The position numbers and the translations under genes were made by a program. Below the pieces are notes generated by a model. It worked only from the letters and a program-made list of their open reading frames with translations. It did no database searches and was not told the DNA's origin. From Actibacterium sp. MT2.3-13A (GTDB taxonomy: Bacteria > Pseudomonadota > Alphaproteobacteria > Rhodobacterales > Rhodobacteraceae), in NCBI RefSeq assembly GCF_018139985.1, contig NZ_JAGSOU010000020.1:1-48920 (forward strand): 48,920 nt of DNA. Direction: 5' to 3'. Below, one piece after another: positions 33,813 through 43,906 of this stretch. Each line of letters begins with the position of its first letter. Within the stretch, counting starts at the first letter, position 1.

Positions 33813-35243
33813 ATGACCCTGCACCTGAAACTTGAGAACAGCTACGCCACCCTGCCCGCGCGCTTTTACACCGCGATGGCGCCCACCCCCGTGGCCGCGC
33901 CCGCGCTGGTGAAGCTGAACGAGGCGCTGGCCCTGGAACTGGGCCTGGACCCCGAGACGCTCGGCAGTGCCGAGGGCGTGCAGATGCTGGCCGGCAACCT
34001 GGTGCCCGAAGGCGCGACGCCCCTCGCGCAGGTCTATGCCGGGCATCAGTTCGGGGGCTTCTCGCCGCAGTTGGGCGACGGGCGCGCGATCCTGCTGGGC
34101 GAGGTGGTAGACCGGAACGGCCGGCGCCGCGACATCCAGCTCAAGGGCTCGGGCCCCACGCCCTATTCGCGCATGGGCGACGGGCGGGCCTGGCTGGGGC
34201 CGGTGCTGCGCGAATATCTGGTCTCCGAGGCCATGCATGCGCTGGGCATCCCCACCACGCGGGCGCTGGCCGCCGTCAAGACGGGCGAGGCCGTCCGGCG
34301 CGAGGGTGCCTTTCCCGGCGCGGTGCTGACCCGCGTGGCCGCGAGCCATATCCGCGTCGGCACCTTCCAGTATTTCGCCGCCCGCAATGACGCCGAGGCG
34401 CTGAAAGCGCTCAGCGACTATGTGATCGCCCGCCACTACCCGGACGCCGACGGCCCGCTGGGCCTCTTGGAGGCCGTGGTGGCGAAACAGGCGCGCCTGG
34501 TGGCGCAGTGGATGGGCGTCGGCTTCATCCACGGGGTGATGAACACCGACAACATGGCGGTCTCGGGCGAGACCATCGACTACGGCCCCTGCGCCTTCAT
34601 GGACCGCTACCACCCGCAGACGGTGTTCAGCTCCATCGACCAATACGGCCGCTACGCCTTCGACAGGCAGGCCGATATCGCGCTGTGGAACCTGGCGCAA
34701 CTGGCGTCGAGCCTGCTGCCGCTGATGGGCGGCGCGACGCAGGAGGCGATCGACCGCGCGACCGCCGTGCTGCACGATTTCCCCACGCGCTTCACCGCCG
34801 AATGGCTGGCCGTGTTCGGCCCCAAGATCGGGCTGGCGAATGCCGAGGCGGGCGACGCGCAGTTGATCCACACCCTGCTCGACCGCATGGCGGCGACGGG
34901 GGCGGATTTCACCAACACCTTCCGCGCGCTGGCGGACGGCACCGCGCGCGACCAGTTCCCGCAGCCCGATGCCTACGATGCGTGGGCGGTGGACTGGAAG
35001 GCGCGCCTGGCGCGCGAACCCGAGGGCGCCGGGGCCCGGATGCGCGCGGCGAACCCCGTGGTCATCCCGCGCAATCACCGCGTGGAAGAGGTCATCCGGG
35101 CCGGATTGCGGGGCGATTTCGCGCCGTTTGAGCAGCTTGCGAAGGTCCTCGCGCATCCCTTCGAGGAGAGCTCGGAAAACGCGCCCTACCGGACCCCGCC
35201 GACGCCGGAGGAGCGGGTCACCGCCACCTTCTGCGGAACCTAG
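33813..35243 (+). CDS. selO: Protein adenylyltransferase SelO (YdiU/UPF0061)
   Basis: 476 residues, pseudokinase-fold AMPylase. Typical parts are [44 protein letters not shown], the [28 protein letters not shown] segment with the catalytic-loop Asn/Asp residues, and the C-terminal [15 protein letters not shown]. SelO transfers AMP to Ser/Thr/Tyr of redox proteins; loss affects oxidative stress handling in E. coli. The family often ends in a redox-active cysteine; here the C-terminus is ATFCGT with one such cysteine. The stop overlaps the end of the convergent EamA transporter. Confidence 0.93.
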   Translation: MTLHLKLENSYATLPARFYTAMAPTPVAAPALVKLNEALALELGLDPETLGSAEGVQMLAGNLVPEGATPLAQVYAGHQFGGFSPQLGDGRAILLGEVVDRNGRRRDIQLKGSGPTPYSRMGDGRAWLGPVLREYLVSEAMHALGIPTTRALAAVKTGEAVRREGAFPGAVLTRVAASHIRVGTFQYFAARNDAEALKALSDYVIARHYPDADGPLGLLEAVVAKQARLVAQWMGVGFIHGVMNTDNMAVSGETIDYGPCAFMDRYHPQTVFSSIDQYGRYAFDRQADIALWNLAQLASSLLPLMGGATQEAIDRATAVLHDFPTRFTAEWLAVFGPKIGLANAEAGDAQLIHTLLDRMAATGADFTNTFRALADGTARDQFPQPDAYDAWAVDWKARLAREPEGAGARMRAANPVVIPRNHRVEEVIRAGLRGDFAPFEQLAKVLAHPFEESSENAPYRTPPTPEERVTATFCGT

Positions 35244-36130
35244 GAGCGCGCGGGCCGGTTGATCAGCACCAGCCCCAGCGCCACCAGCGCCAGCGCCCCC
35301 CAGAGCGCGGGGCCGATGCCCTCGCCCAGCAGGAGCCAGCCGAAGCCAACACCGAAGACCGGCCCGAGAAAACTGAAGCTCGCCACGCTGGCGGCGGGAT
35401 AGACGCCGAGCAGCCACAGCCAGGCGATGAAGCCGAAGCTGACCACCACCACCGCCTGGAACCCCAGCCCCCACAGGTGGATGGGCTGCAGATCGCGGAT
35501 CAGCGGCCCGAAGAAGGGCGCCGCGATCAGCAGCACGGGGGCCGAAACCCCCACCTGCCACATCAGCTGCATCTCCGGCCGCTCGGCCCTCAGCGCCGTG
35601 CCGCGCGCGCAGAGCGCGATCCCCGCCCAGAACATTGCCGCCGCCAGCGCGCAGAGGTCGCCCGCCAGACTCGCCTCGCCATTGCCGGCCCCGCGCGCCA
35701 GGATCGCCCAGGCCACGCCGGCCATGGCCAGCGCCAGACCGCCGGCCTTGCGCGCGGTGATCTTCTCGCCCGGCAGCAGGAAATGCGCCGCCACCGCCAG
35801 CCAGACCGGCATGGAATAGAATATGACGGCGGTGCGGGACACCGTGGTCAGGTCCAGCGCGAGGAACAGCAGCAGGAATTCGGCCGAGAAGACCGCGCCG
35901 ATCAGCAGCCCCGCCCCCACCGTGCCGCGCGCAGGGCGCAGCGGGAGGCCGCGCAGCAGCATCCAGCCGGCGATGCACAGCACCGCAAGGCCCGACCGCA
36001 GCCCGGCGAAGAACACCGGCTGCAACCCCTCGTTCACCAGCTTCACGACGACCTGGTTGATCCCCATCAGCGCCGAGAAGCCCACCAGCGCCAGCGCACC
36101 GGCCGCATCCATGTGATCCTTGCGCGGCAT
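35240..36130 (-). CDS. DMT superfamily (EamA) transporter
   Basis: 296 residues with ten hydrophobic segments arranged as two EamA repeats: [22 protein letters not shown] to about 135, then [11 protein letters not shown] onward, ending [17 protein letters not shown] probable small-metabolite exporter; substrate unknown. ATG 36130 ([11 protein letters not shown]) is preferred because AGGAGGGCGC lies directly upstream; ATG 36112 is an alternative. It shares no overlap or operon with its neighbours and is less similar to the two EamA genes at 38-40 kb than those are to each other. Confidence 0.87.
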   Translation of the reverse strand: MPRKDHMDAAGALALVGFSALMGINQVVVKLVNEGLQPVFFAGLRSGLAVLCIAGWMLLRGLPLRPARGTVGAGLLIGAVFSAEFLLLFLALDLTTVSRTAVIFYSMPVWLAVAAHFLLPGEKITARKAGGLALAMAGVAWAILARGAGNGEASLAGDLCALAAAMFWAGIALCARGTALRAERPEMQLMWQVGVSAPVLLIAAPFFGPLIRDLQPIHLWGLGFQAVVVVSFGFIAWLWLLGVYPAASVASFSFLGPVFGVGFGWLLLGEGIGPALWGALALVALGLVLINRPARS

Positions 36131-36213
36131 GCGCCCTCCTGGTCTTTTGCTGCCTCGTCAGCCCTCTAGCCCCGTGCTAAACCGGGGGCAAACGCATTTC
36201 GGAGGCCGCGCCC

Positions 36214-37473
36214 GTGACCGTTCTGCAAATCGCCTCGCTCCTGATCGTTCTGGCGGCCGTCTTCGGCTGCATCAATTATTTCCTCCTGCGCCTGCCGCAG
36301 GCGATCGGCATCCTGATCGTGGCCCTGGCGGCGTCCTTCGCCGCGCTGGCGCTCGATGCGCTGATCCCGGGCATCGCGCTGGCCGAGACCCTGCGCGCGA
36401 TGGTGCTGGAGATCGACTTCTCCGACGCGCTGCTGGAGGGGATGCTGGGGCTGCTGCTGTTCGCCGGCGCCCTGCATGTGAAGATGGAGGAGCTGCGCGC
36501 GCAAGCCTGGGTCGTGCTGTTGATGGCGACGCTGGGCGTCGGCCTGTCGGTGGCGGTGGTCGGGGTCGGCTTTTACTGGATGACGGGCATGCCGCTGCTG
36601 GTGGCGCTGGTGTTCGGCGCGATCGTCTCGCCGACCGACCCGGTGGCGGTGCTGGGCGTGCTGCGCGAGGCCAACCTGCGCCGCTCGCTCGAGACCAAGA
36701 TCGCGGGCGAGAGCCTGTTCAACGACGGCGTGGCCTATGTGGTCTTCCTGGTGCTGGTCGGGCTGGCCTTCACCGGCGGCGGGGCGCATGGGGCCGATGA
36801 GGGCAACGCGGCGCTGGCCGCGCTCTTTCTTTTCGTGCAGGAGGCCTTCGGCGGCGCGGCGCTGGGCGCGGCGCTGGGCTGGGCCACCTTCCAGGTGATG
36901 AAGCGGATCGACGATTACACGCTGGAGGTGCTGATCACGCTGGCGCTGGCCTTCGGCGGCTACGAACTGGCCATCGCCTGGCACGTCTCGGCCCCGATCA
37001 TGGCGGTGGTGGCCGGGCTGATGATCGGCCATGTCGGCATGAAATACGGGATGAGCCAGCAGACCCGCGACTATGTCGATGCCTTCTGGAAGATGGTGGA
37101 CGAGATCCTGAACGCGGTGCTGTTCCTGCTGATCGGGATCGAGGTCTTCGCGGTGGCCTTCGACGCCTCCTACCTGGCGGCGGCGGCCTTCGCCATTCCG
37201 CTGGCGCTGGTGGCGCGGCTGCTGGCGGTGGCGGTGCCGGTGCTGATGCTCCGCCCCTTCCGCGCCTTCGGGCGCGACGTGATCCCGATCATGACCTGGG
37301 GCGGGCTGAAGGGCGGGATCTCGGTCGCGCTGGCGCTCAGCTTGCCGGACGGCGCGTGGAAACCGCTTATCCTGACCGCAACTTACCTGGTGGTGGTGTT
37401 CTCGATCATCGTGCAGGGGCTGACCATCGCGCCGCTGGCGCGGAGGCTGGGCCGCACGCCCGAGCTGATGTAA
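36214..37473 (+). CDS. Na+/H+ antiporter, CPA1/NhaP type
   Basis: 419 residues, about twelve transmembrane segments. CPA1 motifs are GLLLFAGALHVKMEELR, VFGAIVSPTDPVAVLGVL with the SPTDP motif, ETKIAGESLFNDGVAYVVFL with the ion-binding ND, and MTWGGLKGGISVALALSLP with GGLKGGIS. It exchanges Na+ (or K+) for H+ at the inner membrane. The start is a GTG with GGAGGCCGC upstream. It lacks the C-terminal regulatory domain found in the other antiporter of this window (24339-26168). Confidence 0.92.
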   Translation: MTVLQIASLLIVLAAVFGCINYFLLRLPQAIGILIVALAASFAALALDALIPGIALAETLRAMVLEIDFSDALLEGMLGLLLFAGALHVKMEELRAQAWVVLLMATLGVGLSVAVVGVGFYWMTGMPLLVALVFGAIVSPTDPVAVLGVLREANLRRSLETKIAGESLFNDGVAYVVFLVLVGLAFTGGGAHGADEGNAALAALFLFVQEAFGGAALGAALGWATFQVMKRIDDYTLEVLITLALAFGGYELAIAWHVSAPIMAVVAGLMIGHVGMKYGMSQQTRDYVDAFWKMVDEILNAVLFLLIGIEVFAVAFDASYLAAAAFAIPLALVARLLAVAVPVLMLRPFRAFGRDVIPIMTWGGLKGGISVALALSLPDGAWKPLILTATYLVVVFSIIVQGLTIAPLARRLGRTPELM

Positions 37474-37545
37474 GGCGAAAGCAGGCTTTCCCCGGCGCCC
37501 GCCATGACCTAGAACCGCATCCCCGGAACGACGAAAGGGACGCCC

Positions 37546-37959
37546 ATGCGCGACACGATCACCTCCCGCTGCGAGGCCAAGGGCCTGCGCATGACCGAAC
37601 AGCGCCGCGTGATCGCGCAGGTGCTGGAAGGCGCCGACGACCACCCCGACGTGGAGGAGCTCTACGCCCGCGCCACCGCGGTGGACCCGCGGATCTCCAT
37701 CGCCACGGTCTACCGCACGGTCAAGCTGTTCGAGGAGGCCGGGATCCTGGAGAAGGTCGAATTCGGCGACGGGCGCGCCCGCTACGAGGATGCCGAGCGC
37801 GAGCACCACGACCACCTGATCGACATGAACAGCGGCGAGGTGATCGAGTTCTGCGACCCCGAGATCGAGGCGCTGCAGGAGAAGATCGCGGAACGCCTGG
37901 GCTACCGGCTGAAGGGCCACAAGCTGGAGCTCTACGGCGTGCCGATCCGCAAGCGCTGA
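37546..37959 (+). CDS. Fur family regulator (Mur-like, manganese or iron)
   Basis: 137 residues. The winged helix (MTEQRRVIAQVLEGADDHPDVEELYARA, ISIATVYRTVKLFEEAGILEKVEF) and the metal-binding dimerisation domain (REHHDHLIDMNSGEVIEF) are complete. The structural CxxC pairs of Zn-containing Fur are missing; only one cysteine in the regulatory domain (FCDPE) is seen. That is usual for alphaproteobacterial Fur/Mur proteins that answer to manganese. AAAGGGA ribosome binding site. The targets are not in the immediate neighbourhood unless the iron-binding protein at 31292 is one. Confidence 0.9.
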   Translation: MRDTITSRCEAKGLRMTEQRRVIAQVLEGADDHPDVEELYARATAVDPRISIATVYRTVKLFEEAGILEKVEFGDGRARYEDAEREHHDHLIDMNSGEVIEFCDPEIEALQEKIAERLGYRLKGHKLELYGVPIRKR

Positions 37960-38107
37960 GCCGCGGCACCCGGCCGATCCCCGATCGTGCCGCCGCGCGC
38001 CTCCCGAAAAATGCGCGCCGTCGCGGGGCGTTCCCCTTGCGCCCGGCGCGCTTCGGCCTTAGCTGGCCGGGCCGGGCCGGACCGGCGTCTCACGGATTGC
38101 GGATTTC

Positions 38108-38992
38108 ATGGACAACTTGCGCGGCATCGGGCTGATGATCCTCGCGATGGCCGGCTTCGCGCTGGAAGACGCGCTGATCAAGCGCGCCGCCGGGGGGCTG
38201 GGCCTCGGGCTGGTGGTCGCCGTGTTCGGGGTGGGCGGCACCGCGATTTTCGCGGCGCTGACCGCGGCGGCCCGCCAGCCGGTGCTGAGCCCGGATATGC
38301 TGACCCGCCTGATGGGGCTGCGCGCGCTGTTCGAGGTCACCGGCCGGGTGGGCTATTTCCTGGCCATCACCCAGGCCAGCCTGTCCAGCGCCTCGGTCAT
38401 CCTGCAGGCGACGCCGCTGGTGGTGACGCTGGGGGCGGTGCTGTTCATGGGCGAAACCGTGGGCTGGCGGCGCTGGAGCGCGATGGCGGTGGGCTTCGCC
38501 GGGGTGCTGATCGTGCTGCGCCCTGGGCTGGAAGGCTTCTCCGCCACGGCGCTGTTCGCGGTGATCGGCATGGTCGGCTTCGCCGGGCGCGACCTGGCCA
38601 CGCGCGCCGCGCCCCCGGCGCTGTCCAACCTGCAACTCGCCGTCCTCGGCTTTGCCGTGCTGATCCCCACCGGACTGGGGATGAGCCTGTTCGACGCGCC
38701 CCGCCAATGGCCCGGCGCGGCGCAGGCCGGGCTGCTGGGGGCCGCGGTGGTGACCGGCTGCGGCGCCTATTACGCGCTGACCGCGGCGATGCGGCTGGGG
38801 GAGGTCTCGCTGGTGGCGCCGTTCCGCTACAGCCGGCTTGTGTTTGCCCTGGCGCTTGCGGCAGGACTGTTCGGCGAGTCGCCGGATGGCCCCATGCTGC
38901 TGGGCGCGGCGCTGATCGTCGCCAGTGGCATCTACCTGATAACCCGCGGCCGCCGCAGCGGCGCGTCCCGGGCGGAGCAAGACAATGGATAA
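38108..38992 (+). CDS. DMT superfamily (EamA) transporter, tandem copy A
   Basis: 294 residues, ten hydrophobic segments in two EamA repeats. It begins MDNLRGIGLMILAMAGFALED and contains SSASVILQATPLVVTLGAVLFMGE, typical of EamA carriers. Substrate unknown. The next gene encodes a paralogue of identical length, and the two genes overlap by 8 bases, so they are cotranscribed and may form a heterodimer. Confidence 0.88.
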   Translation: MDNLRGIGLMILAMAGFALEDALIKRAAGGLGLGLVVAVFGVGGTAIFAALTAAARQPVLSPDMLTRLMGLRALFEVTGRVGYFLAITQASLSSASVILQATPLVVTLGAVLFMGETVGWRRWSAMAVGFAGVLIVLRPGLEGFSATALFAVIGMVGFAGRDLATRAAPPALSNLQLAVLGFAVLIPTGLGMSLFDAPRQWPGAAQAGLLGAAVVTGCGAYYALTAAMRLGEVSLVAPFRYSRLVFALALAAGLFGESPDGPMLLGAALIVASGIYLITRGRRSGASRAEQDNG

Positions 38993-39869
38993 CCTGAGAG
39001 CCATTCTGCTGATGGTGGCCGCGATGGCCGGGTTCGCGCTGGAGGACATGTTCATTAAGCATGTCAGCGCCACCCTGCCCATCGGCCAGATCCTGCTGGT
39101 GCTGGGCACGGGGGGCGCGGTGATCTTCGCGGCGCTGGCGCTGCGCCAGGGCGCCCGGCTGATCTCGCGCGACCTGTTCACCCGCCCCGTGCTGCTGCGC
39201 AACGCCGGCGAGGTGATCGGCACGATGGGTTTCGTGCTGGCCATCGCGATGACGCCGCTGTCCAGCGCCTCGGCGATCCTGCAAGCGACGCCGCTGGCGG
39301 TGACGCTGGGCGCGGCGCTGTTCCTGGGCGAACAGGTCGGCTGGCGCCGCTGGAGCGCGATCGGTATCGGCTTTTTCGGGGTGCTGATGGTGATCCGTCC
39401 CGGCCTCTCGGGGTTCGAGCCCGCCTCGCTGTTTGCGGTGCAGGCGGTGGTCGGCCTCGCGCTGCGCGACCTGGCCACCCGCGCCACGCCGCGCAACGTC
39501 ACCACCATGCAGCTCTCGACCTATGGCTTCGCCACGCTGGTGCCGCTGGGCGCGGTGCTGCTGGCGGTCAGCCCCGAGACGCTGCAGCCCATTCCCGGCC
39601 CGACCGCGCTGCGGCTGGCGGGCGCGCTGGGATTCGGGGTGACCTCCTATTACGCGATCGTCGCGGCGATGCGGATGGGCGAGGTGTCGGTCGTCACGCC
39701 GTTCCGCTACGCCCGGCTGGTGTTCGCGCTGATCATCGGCACGCTGGTCTTCGGCGAGCACCCCGACGCCTGGACGCTGGCCGGCGCCGCGCTGATCATC
39801 GGATCGGGGCTCTACACCTTCGCGCGCGAGGCGCAGCTGCGCCGCCGCCGCGCCCGCGCCGCGGCCTGA
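38985..39869 (+). CDS. DMT superfamily (EamA) transporter, tandem copy B
   Basis: 294 residues, aligned along its whole length with copy A: MDNLRAILLMVAAMAGFALED, then SSASAILQATPLAVTLGAALFLGE, then GEVSVVTPFRYARLVFAL. Ten hydrophobic segments and a basic Arg-rich C-terminus (REAQLRRRRARAAA). A local duplication of an EamA gene is the simple explanation. Substrate unknown. Confidence 0.88.
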   Translation: MDNLRAILLMVAAMAGFALEDMFIKHVSATLPIGQILLVLGTGGAVIFAALALRQGARLISRDLFTRPVLLRNAGEVIGTMGFVLAIAMTPLSSASAILQATPLAVTLGAALFLGEQVGWRRWSAIGIGFFGVLMVIRPGLSGFEPASLFAVQAVVGLALRDLATRATPRNVTTMQLSTYGFATLVPLGAVLLAVSPETLQPIPGPTALRLAGALGFGVTSYYAIVAAMRMGEVSVVTPFRYARLVFALIIGTLVFGEHPDAWTLAGAALIIGSGLYTFAREAQLRRRRARAAA

Positions 39870-39903
39870 GCTCCTGTTTGCGCCAACAAGGCCGACATGG
39901 ACA

Positions 39904-41245
<1,342 letters not shown>

Positions 41246-41264
41246 GACAATTGACTTGCTGGGA

Positions 41265-41288
41265 GGGTATCGGCGCAAGCCGATACCC
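41265..41288. terminator. Hairpin between eno and the convergent orphan gene
   Basis: GGGTATCGG and CCGATACCC form a perfect 9-base-pair stem with a 6-base loop, 20 bases after the eno stop and touching the stop codon of the minus-strand gene. There is no T-run on the plus strand. Probably a shared termination or 3' protection structure. Confidence 0.5.
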
Positions 41289-41899
41289 TAATACACCCTG
41301 AAAACCGGGTATCCGGGTTCTTCGCCCGGATGATAATCCATCATAAAGAAAACGGCACCGATCGCTTCACTCTCCTTTACCGGCACGCCCTGCAGCCAGC
41401 GCGCCACATCTTCTTTTAGCAGCCAGTTCTCAGCGGTATAAACGACGAGGAAGTCGACCGTTATTCCTTTTCCTTCGTAGTTTCTTGCCTTCTTTTCGAT
41501 AAGCTGGTTAAGGGCCTTGCCAAAGCGCGTTTCATCCCACTGCGCTTCATAAAACCACCGCCCCCGGCACGAAGTCACGAACCTGTCGCCCAATTCCTTT
41601 CCAGCGTTAGCGTGTTTGGTTTTCCTCAGAATTGAAGAATTTACCAGCTCTGCCAGTTCTATACCCACGCGTTGGCCATCATGATCTGCCCAGATGTCCG
41701 GAGGTTCCTCTGGGTTGATTGCCGGCCCGGAAAACACCAGCCCGTGGCTTTGCCTCACGGCCTCTACCCAAGTGACCGCGACGTCCAGTTCGACAATTTT
41801 CTTCTCGTCCTCTGTTTCGCGCGCATAGGCACTCGCGTGGCCCCGCCGGTTCATCAGCGTCGCCCATCGTCTGAGATGTTCTCCCTCGGCATCCGTCAT
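41288..41899 (-). CDS. Orphan protein with possible PD-(D/E)XK-like nuclease motif
   Basis: 203 residues from ATG 41899; a TTG start at 41935 would add twelve (MKSHFSDEYTDD). No ribosome binding site is clear for either. I do not recognise the family. A charged N-terminal helical part (HLRRWATLMNRRGHASAYARE) is followed by a segment EEPPDIWADHDGQRVGIELAE that resembles the P-D-x(about 12)-(I)E-x-A/K core of restriction-endonuclease folds. A strand-like DFLVVYTAENWLL and VFFMMDYHPGEEPGYPVFRVY follow. Base composition is markedly AT-richer than its neighbours (one full line 42% GC), so recent acquisition is likely. No partner gene is adjacent. The nuclease idea is tentative. Confidence 0.7.
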   Translation of the reverse strand: MTDAEGEHLRRWATLMNRRGHASAYARETEDEKKIVELDVAVTWVEAVRQSHGLVFSGPAINPEEPPDIWADHDGQRVGIELAELVNSSILRKTKHANAGKELGDRFVTSCRGRWFYEAQWDETRFGKALNQLIEKKARNYEGKGITVDFLVVYTAENWLLKEDVARWLQGVPVKESEAIGAVFFMMDYHPGEEPGYPVFRVY

Positions 41900-41971
41900 G
41901 TCATCAGTGTATTCGTCCGAGAAATGTGATTTCAATGCATCTCAGATGGTATCAACTAGACGAACAAGCCA

Positions 41972-42658
41972 ATGATCCAGGCCCTCATCTTCGACGTCTT
42001 CGGCACCTGCGTGGACTGGCGCAGTTCCATCGCGCGCGAGGTGACGCGGGAATTGCCGCAGGTCGACGCGCTGGCCTTCGCCGATGCCTGGCGCGCCGAA
42101 TACCAGCCGGCGATGGAACGTATCCGGTCGGGCAACCGCGGCTACGTCGCGCTCGACGATCTGCATCTGGAGAACCTTCACAGGGTCTGCGCCGATTTCG
42201 GCGTGACCTGCCCCGACCCCGAGCGACTGAACCGCGCCTGGGAGAGGCTGGACCCCTGGCCCGACGTGGTGCCGGGGCTGAGGGCGCTGAAGGCGCATGC
42301 GATCATCGCGCCCTGCTCCAACGGCTCCATCGCGCTGATGACGCGGCTGTCGCGCCATGCGCGGTTGCCCTGGGACTGTGTCCTGGGGGCCGAAATCGCG
42401 CGGGACTACAAGCCGAAGCCCGTGGTCTATCACGGCGCCTGCGGGGCGCTGCAGCTGACGCCCGATCAGGTGATGATGGTGGCCGCCCATAACGGCGATC
42501 TGGCCGCGGCGCGGGCGGCGGGACTGAAAACCGCCTTCGTCCCCCGACCCACCGAATACGGCCCCGGCCAGCACAGCGACCTGGTGCCGGAGGATGCGTG
42601 GAACGTGATCGCCAGGGATTTCAGGGACCTGTCGGCGCAGCTGTTCCCCGCCCGCTGA
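41972..42658 (+). CDS. HAD hydrolase, haloacid dehalogenase type II-like
   Basis: 228 residues. HAD motif I is IFDVFGTCVDWR (6-17; nucleophile Asp8). Motif II is PCSNGS, motif III is the lysine in ARDYKPKPVVY, and motif IV is MMVAAHNGDLAAARAAGLKTAFV. The motif I F-D-V-F-G-T-x-V-D-W and the overall pattern are those of L-2-haloacid dehalogenases, which act on 2-halocarboxylic acids. Many such proteins are phosphatases of unknown substrate, so the name is by similarity. ATG 41972 has no strong ribosome binding site; the foreign-looking orphan gene lies directly upstream, divergent. Confidence 0.88.
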   Translation: MIQALIFDVFGTCVDWRSSIAREVTRELPQVDALAFADAWRAEYQPAMERIRSGNRGYVALDDLHLENLHRVCADFGVTCPDPERLNRAWERLDPWPDVVPGLRALKAHAIIAPCSNGSIALMTRLSRHARLPWDCVLGAEIARDYKPKPVVYHGACGALQLTPDQVMMVAAHNGDLAAARAAGLKTAFVPRPTEYGPGQHSDLVPEDAWNVIARDFRDLSAQLFPAR

Positions 42659-42702
42659 GGGGCGCGCCCGCCCGGGCGGTCACGGGGCGCGGCGGGGTCG
42701 GA

Positions 42703-42730
42703 TCTGAGTATTTTCGCCAAGAAGAAGATG
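42703..42730 (+). repeat. Dispersed intergenic repeat, copy 7 (degenerate)
   Basis: Reads GAGTATTTTCGCCAAGAAGAAG. Only the right half of the unit is recognisable; the left GCCTCCGGCGGG half has been lost or changed to GCGGGG. It lies between the HAD and anmK stops. Confidence 0.6.
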
Positions 42731-42734
42731 GCGG

Positions 42735-43838
42735 TCAGCCCGCCCGTGGCCGGCTGATCTGCCCGCCGCCCACCGCCGCGGCCACGCCGGTGGTCGAGGG
42801 GCAGGAGGTGGGCAGGCCGCGCGCCACGCGCACCGCGAGATAGGCAAAGGCCTGCGCCTCCAGCATGTCGCCGTCGAGGCCGACGTCCTCGACCGGGACC
42901 GCCGGCAGGCCGCAGCGCTCGGCCAGCATTTCCATCATCAGCGGGTTCCTGCGCCCGCCGCCGGTGACGAGCAGGCGCGCGGGCGGCTCTGGGCAATGCT
43001 CCAGCCCGCGCGCGACGCAGGCGGCGGGCAGCGCGGTGAGCGTGGCGGCGGCATCGGCGTCGCCCAGATGTGCCACCCGGCGGGCCAGGTCGCCGAAGGC
43101 GTCGCGATCGAGCGATTTCGGGGGCATGCGCAGGAAATAGGGATGCGCCAGCACCGCCTCGATCACGGTCTCGTCGGGCGTGCCCTGCGCGGCCAGTTCC
43201 CCGTCGCGGTCGCAGTCGCGGCCGAGGCGCGCCTGCATCAGGTCGTTCAGCGGCGCGTTCGCGGGGCCGGTGTCGAAGGCCAGCAGCGCGCCCCCGGCCT
43301 CGGGCGCGGGCCTCGACGGATCGGCCCAGGTCAGATTGCCCACGCCGCCGAGGTTCAGGAAGGCGACCGGCGCCTCCGCCCCGATCCATTTCGCGCAGGC
43401 GAAGTGGAAGAAGGGCGCGAGCGGCGCGCCCTCGCCGCCCAGTTGCACGTCCGCGCTTCGGAAATCCCAGACCACGGGGCGGCCCAGCACCTCGGCCAGA
43501 ACGCGCCCGTCGCCGGCCTGATGCGTGCCGCGCCCGCGCGGATCATGGGCCAGCGTCTGGCCGTGAAAGCCCACGAGATCGACCTCATCGAAGCCCGACA
43601 GCAGCGCGGCATGAGCGGTTTCCACCAGCTCCGCCGCCTCCTCGGCCCCGGGCTCTCCGGGCCAGGCGCCGAGCGCGGCGGCGATCACCTTGCGCTCCGC
43701 GGCGCTGTAGGGACGATAGGCGCTCTCGCCGAAGGCGAGGATCGCCGCGCCGTCGGTCTCCAGCACCGCAGCGTCCACCCCGTCGAGCGACGTGCCCGAC
43801 ATCGCCCCCAGCGCGCGCACCGAGCCAGTTTTCAACAT
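42735..43838 (-). CDS. anmK: Anhydro-N-acetylmuramic acid kinase
   Basis: 367 residues. It phosphorylates and opens 1,6-anhydro-MurNAc to MurNAc-6-phosphate in peptidoglycan recycling. Family signatures are [21 protein letters not shown] (10-30), [59 protein letters not shown] and [18 protein letters not shown] 43838 is chosen because GAGGGGAAGG precedes it and the protein then starts [15 protein letters not shown]. It is divergent from tyrS. Together with nagZ (20516-21526) it shows that cell wall turnover products are recycled, although the two genes are unlinked. Confidence 0.95.
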   Translation of the reverse strand: MLKTGSVRALGAMSGTSLDGVDAAVLETDGAAILAFGESAYRPYSAAERKVIAAALGAWPGEPGAEEAAELVETAHAALLSGFDEVDLVGFHGQTLAHDPRGRGTHQAGDGRVLAEVLGRPVVWDFRSADVQLGGEGAPLAPFFHFACAKWIGAEAPVAFLNLGGVGNLTWADPSRPAPEAGGALLAFDTGPANAPLNDLMQARLGRDCDRDGELAAQGTPDETVIEAVLAHPYFLRMPPKSLDRDAFGDLARRVAHLGDADAAATLTALPAACVARGLEHCPEPPARLLVTGGGRRNPLMMEMLAERCGLPAVPVEDVGLDGDMLEAQAFAYLAVRVARGLPTSCPSTTGVAAAVGGGQISRPRAG

Positions 43839-43906
43839 GGCCTTCCCCTCGTCAGCCCCCATCGGTATAGAAGTGACCGAAACCAACCCGATGGACAAGA
43901 GAACCG

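Noticed and set aside
33648-35978. A 776-codon frame on the minus strand opposite selO and part of the EamA gene
   Set aside because: Low-complexity antisense frame; selO and the transporter on this stretch have full family motifs.
36166-37920. A 584-codon frame opposite the NhaP-like antiporter and Fur/Mur gene
   Set aside because: His/Gln/Arg-rich antisense frame, no motifs.
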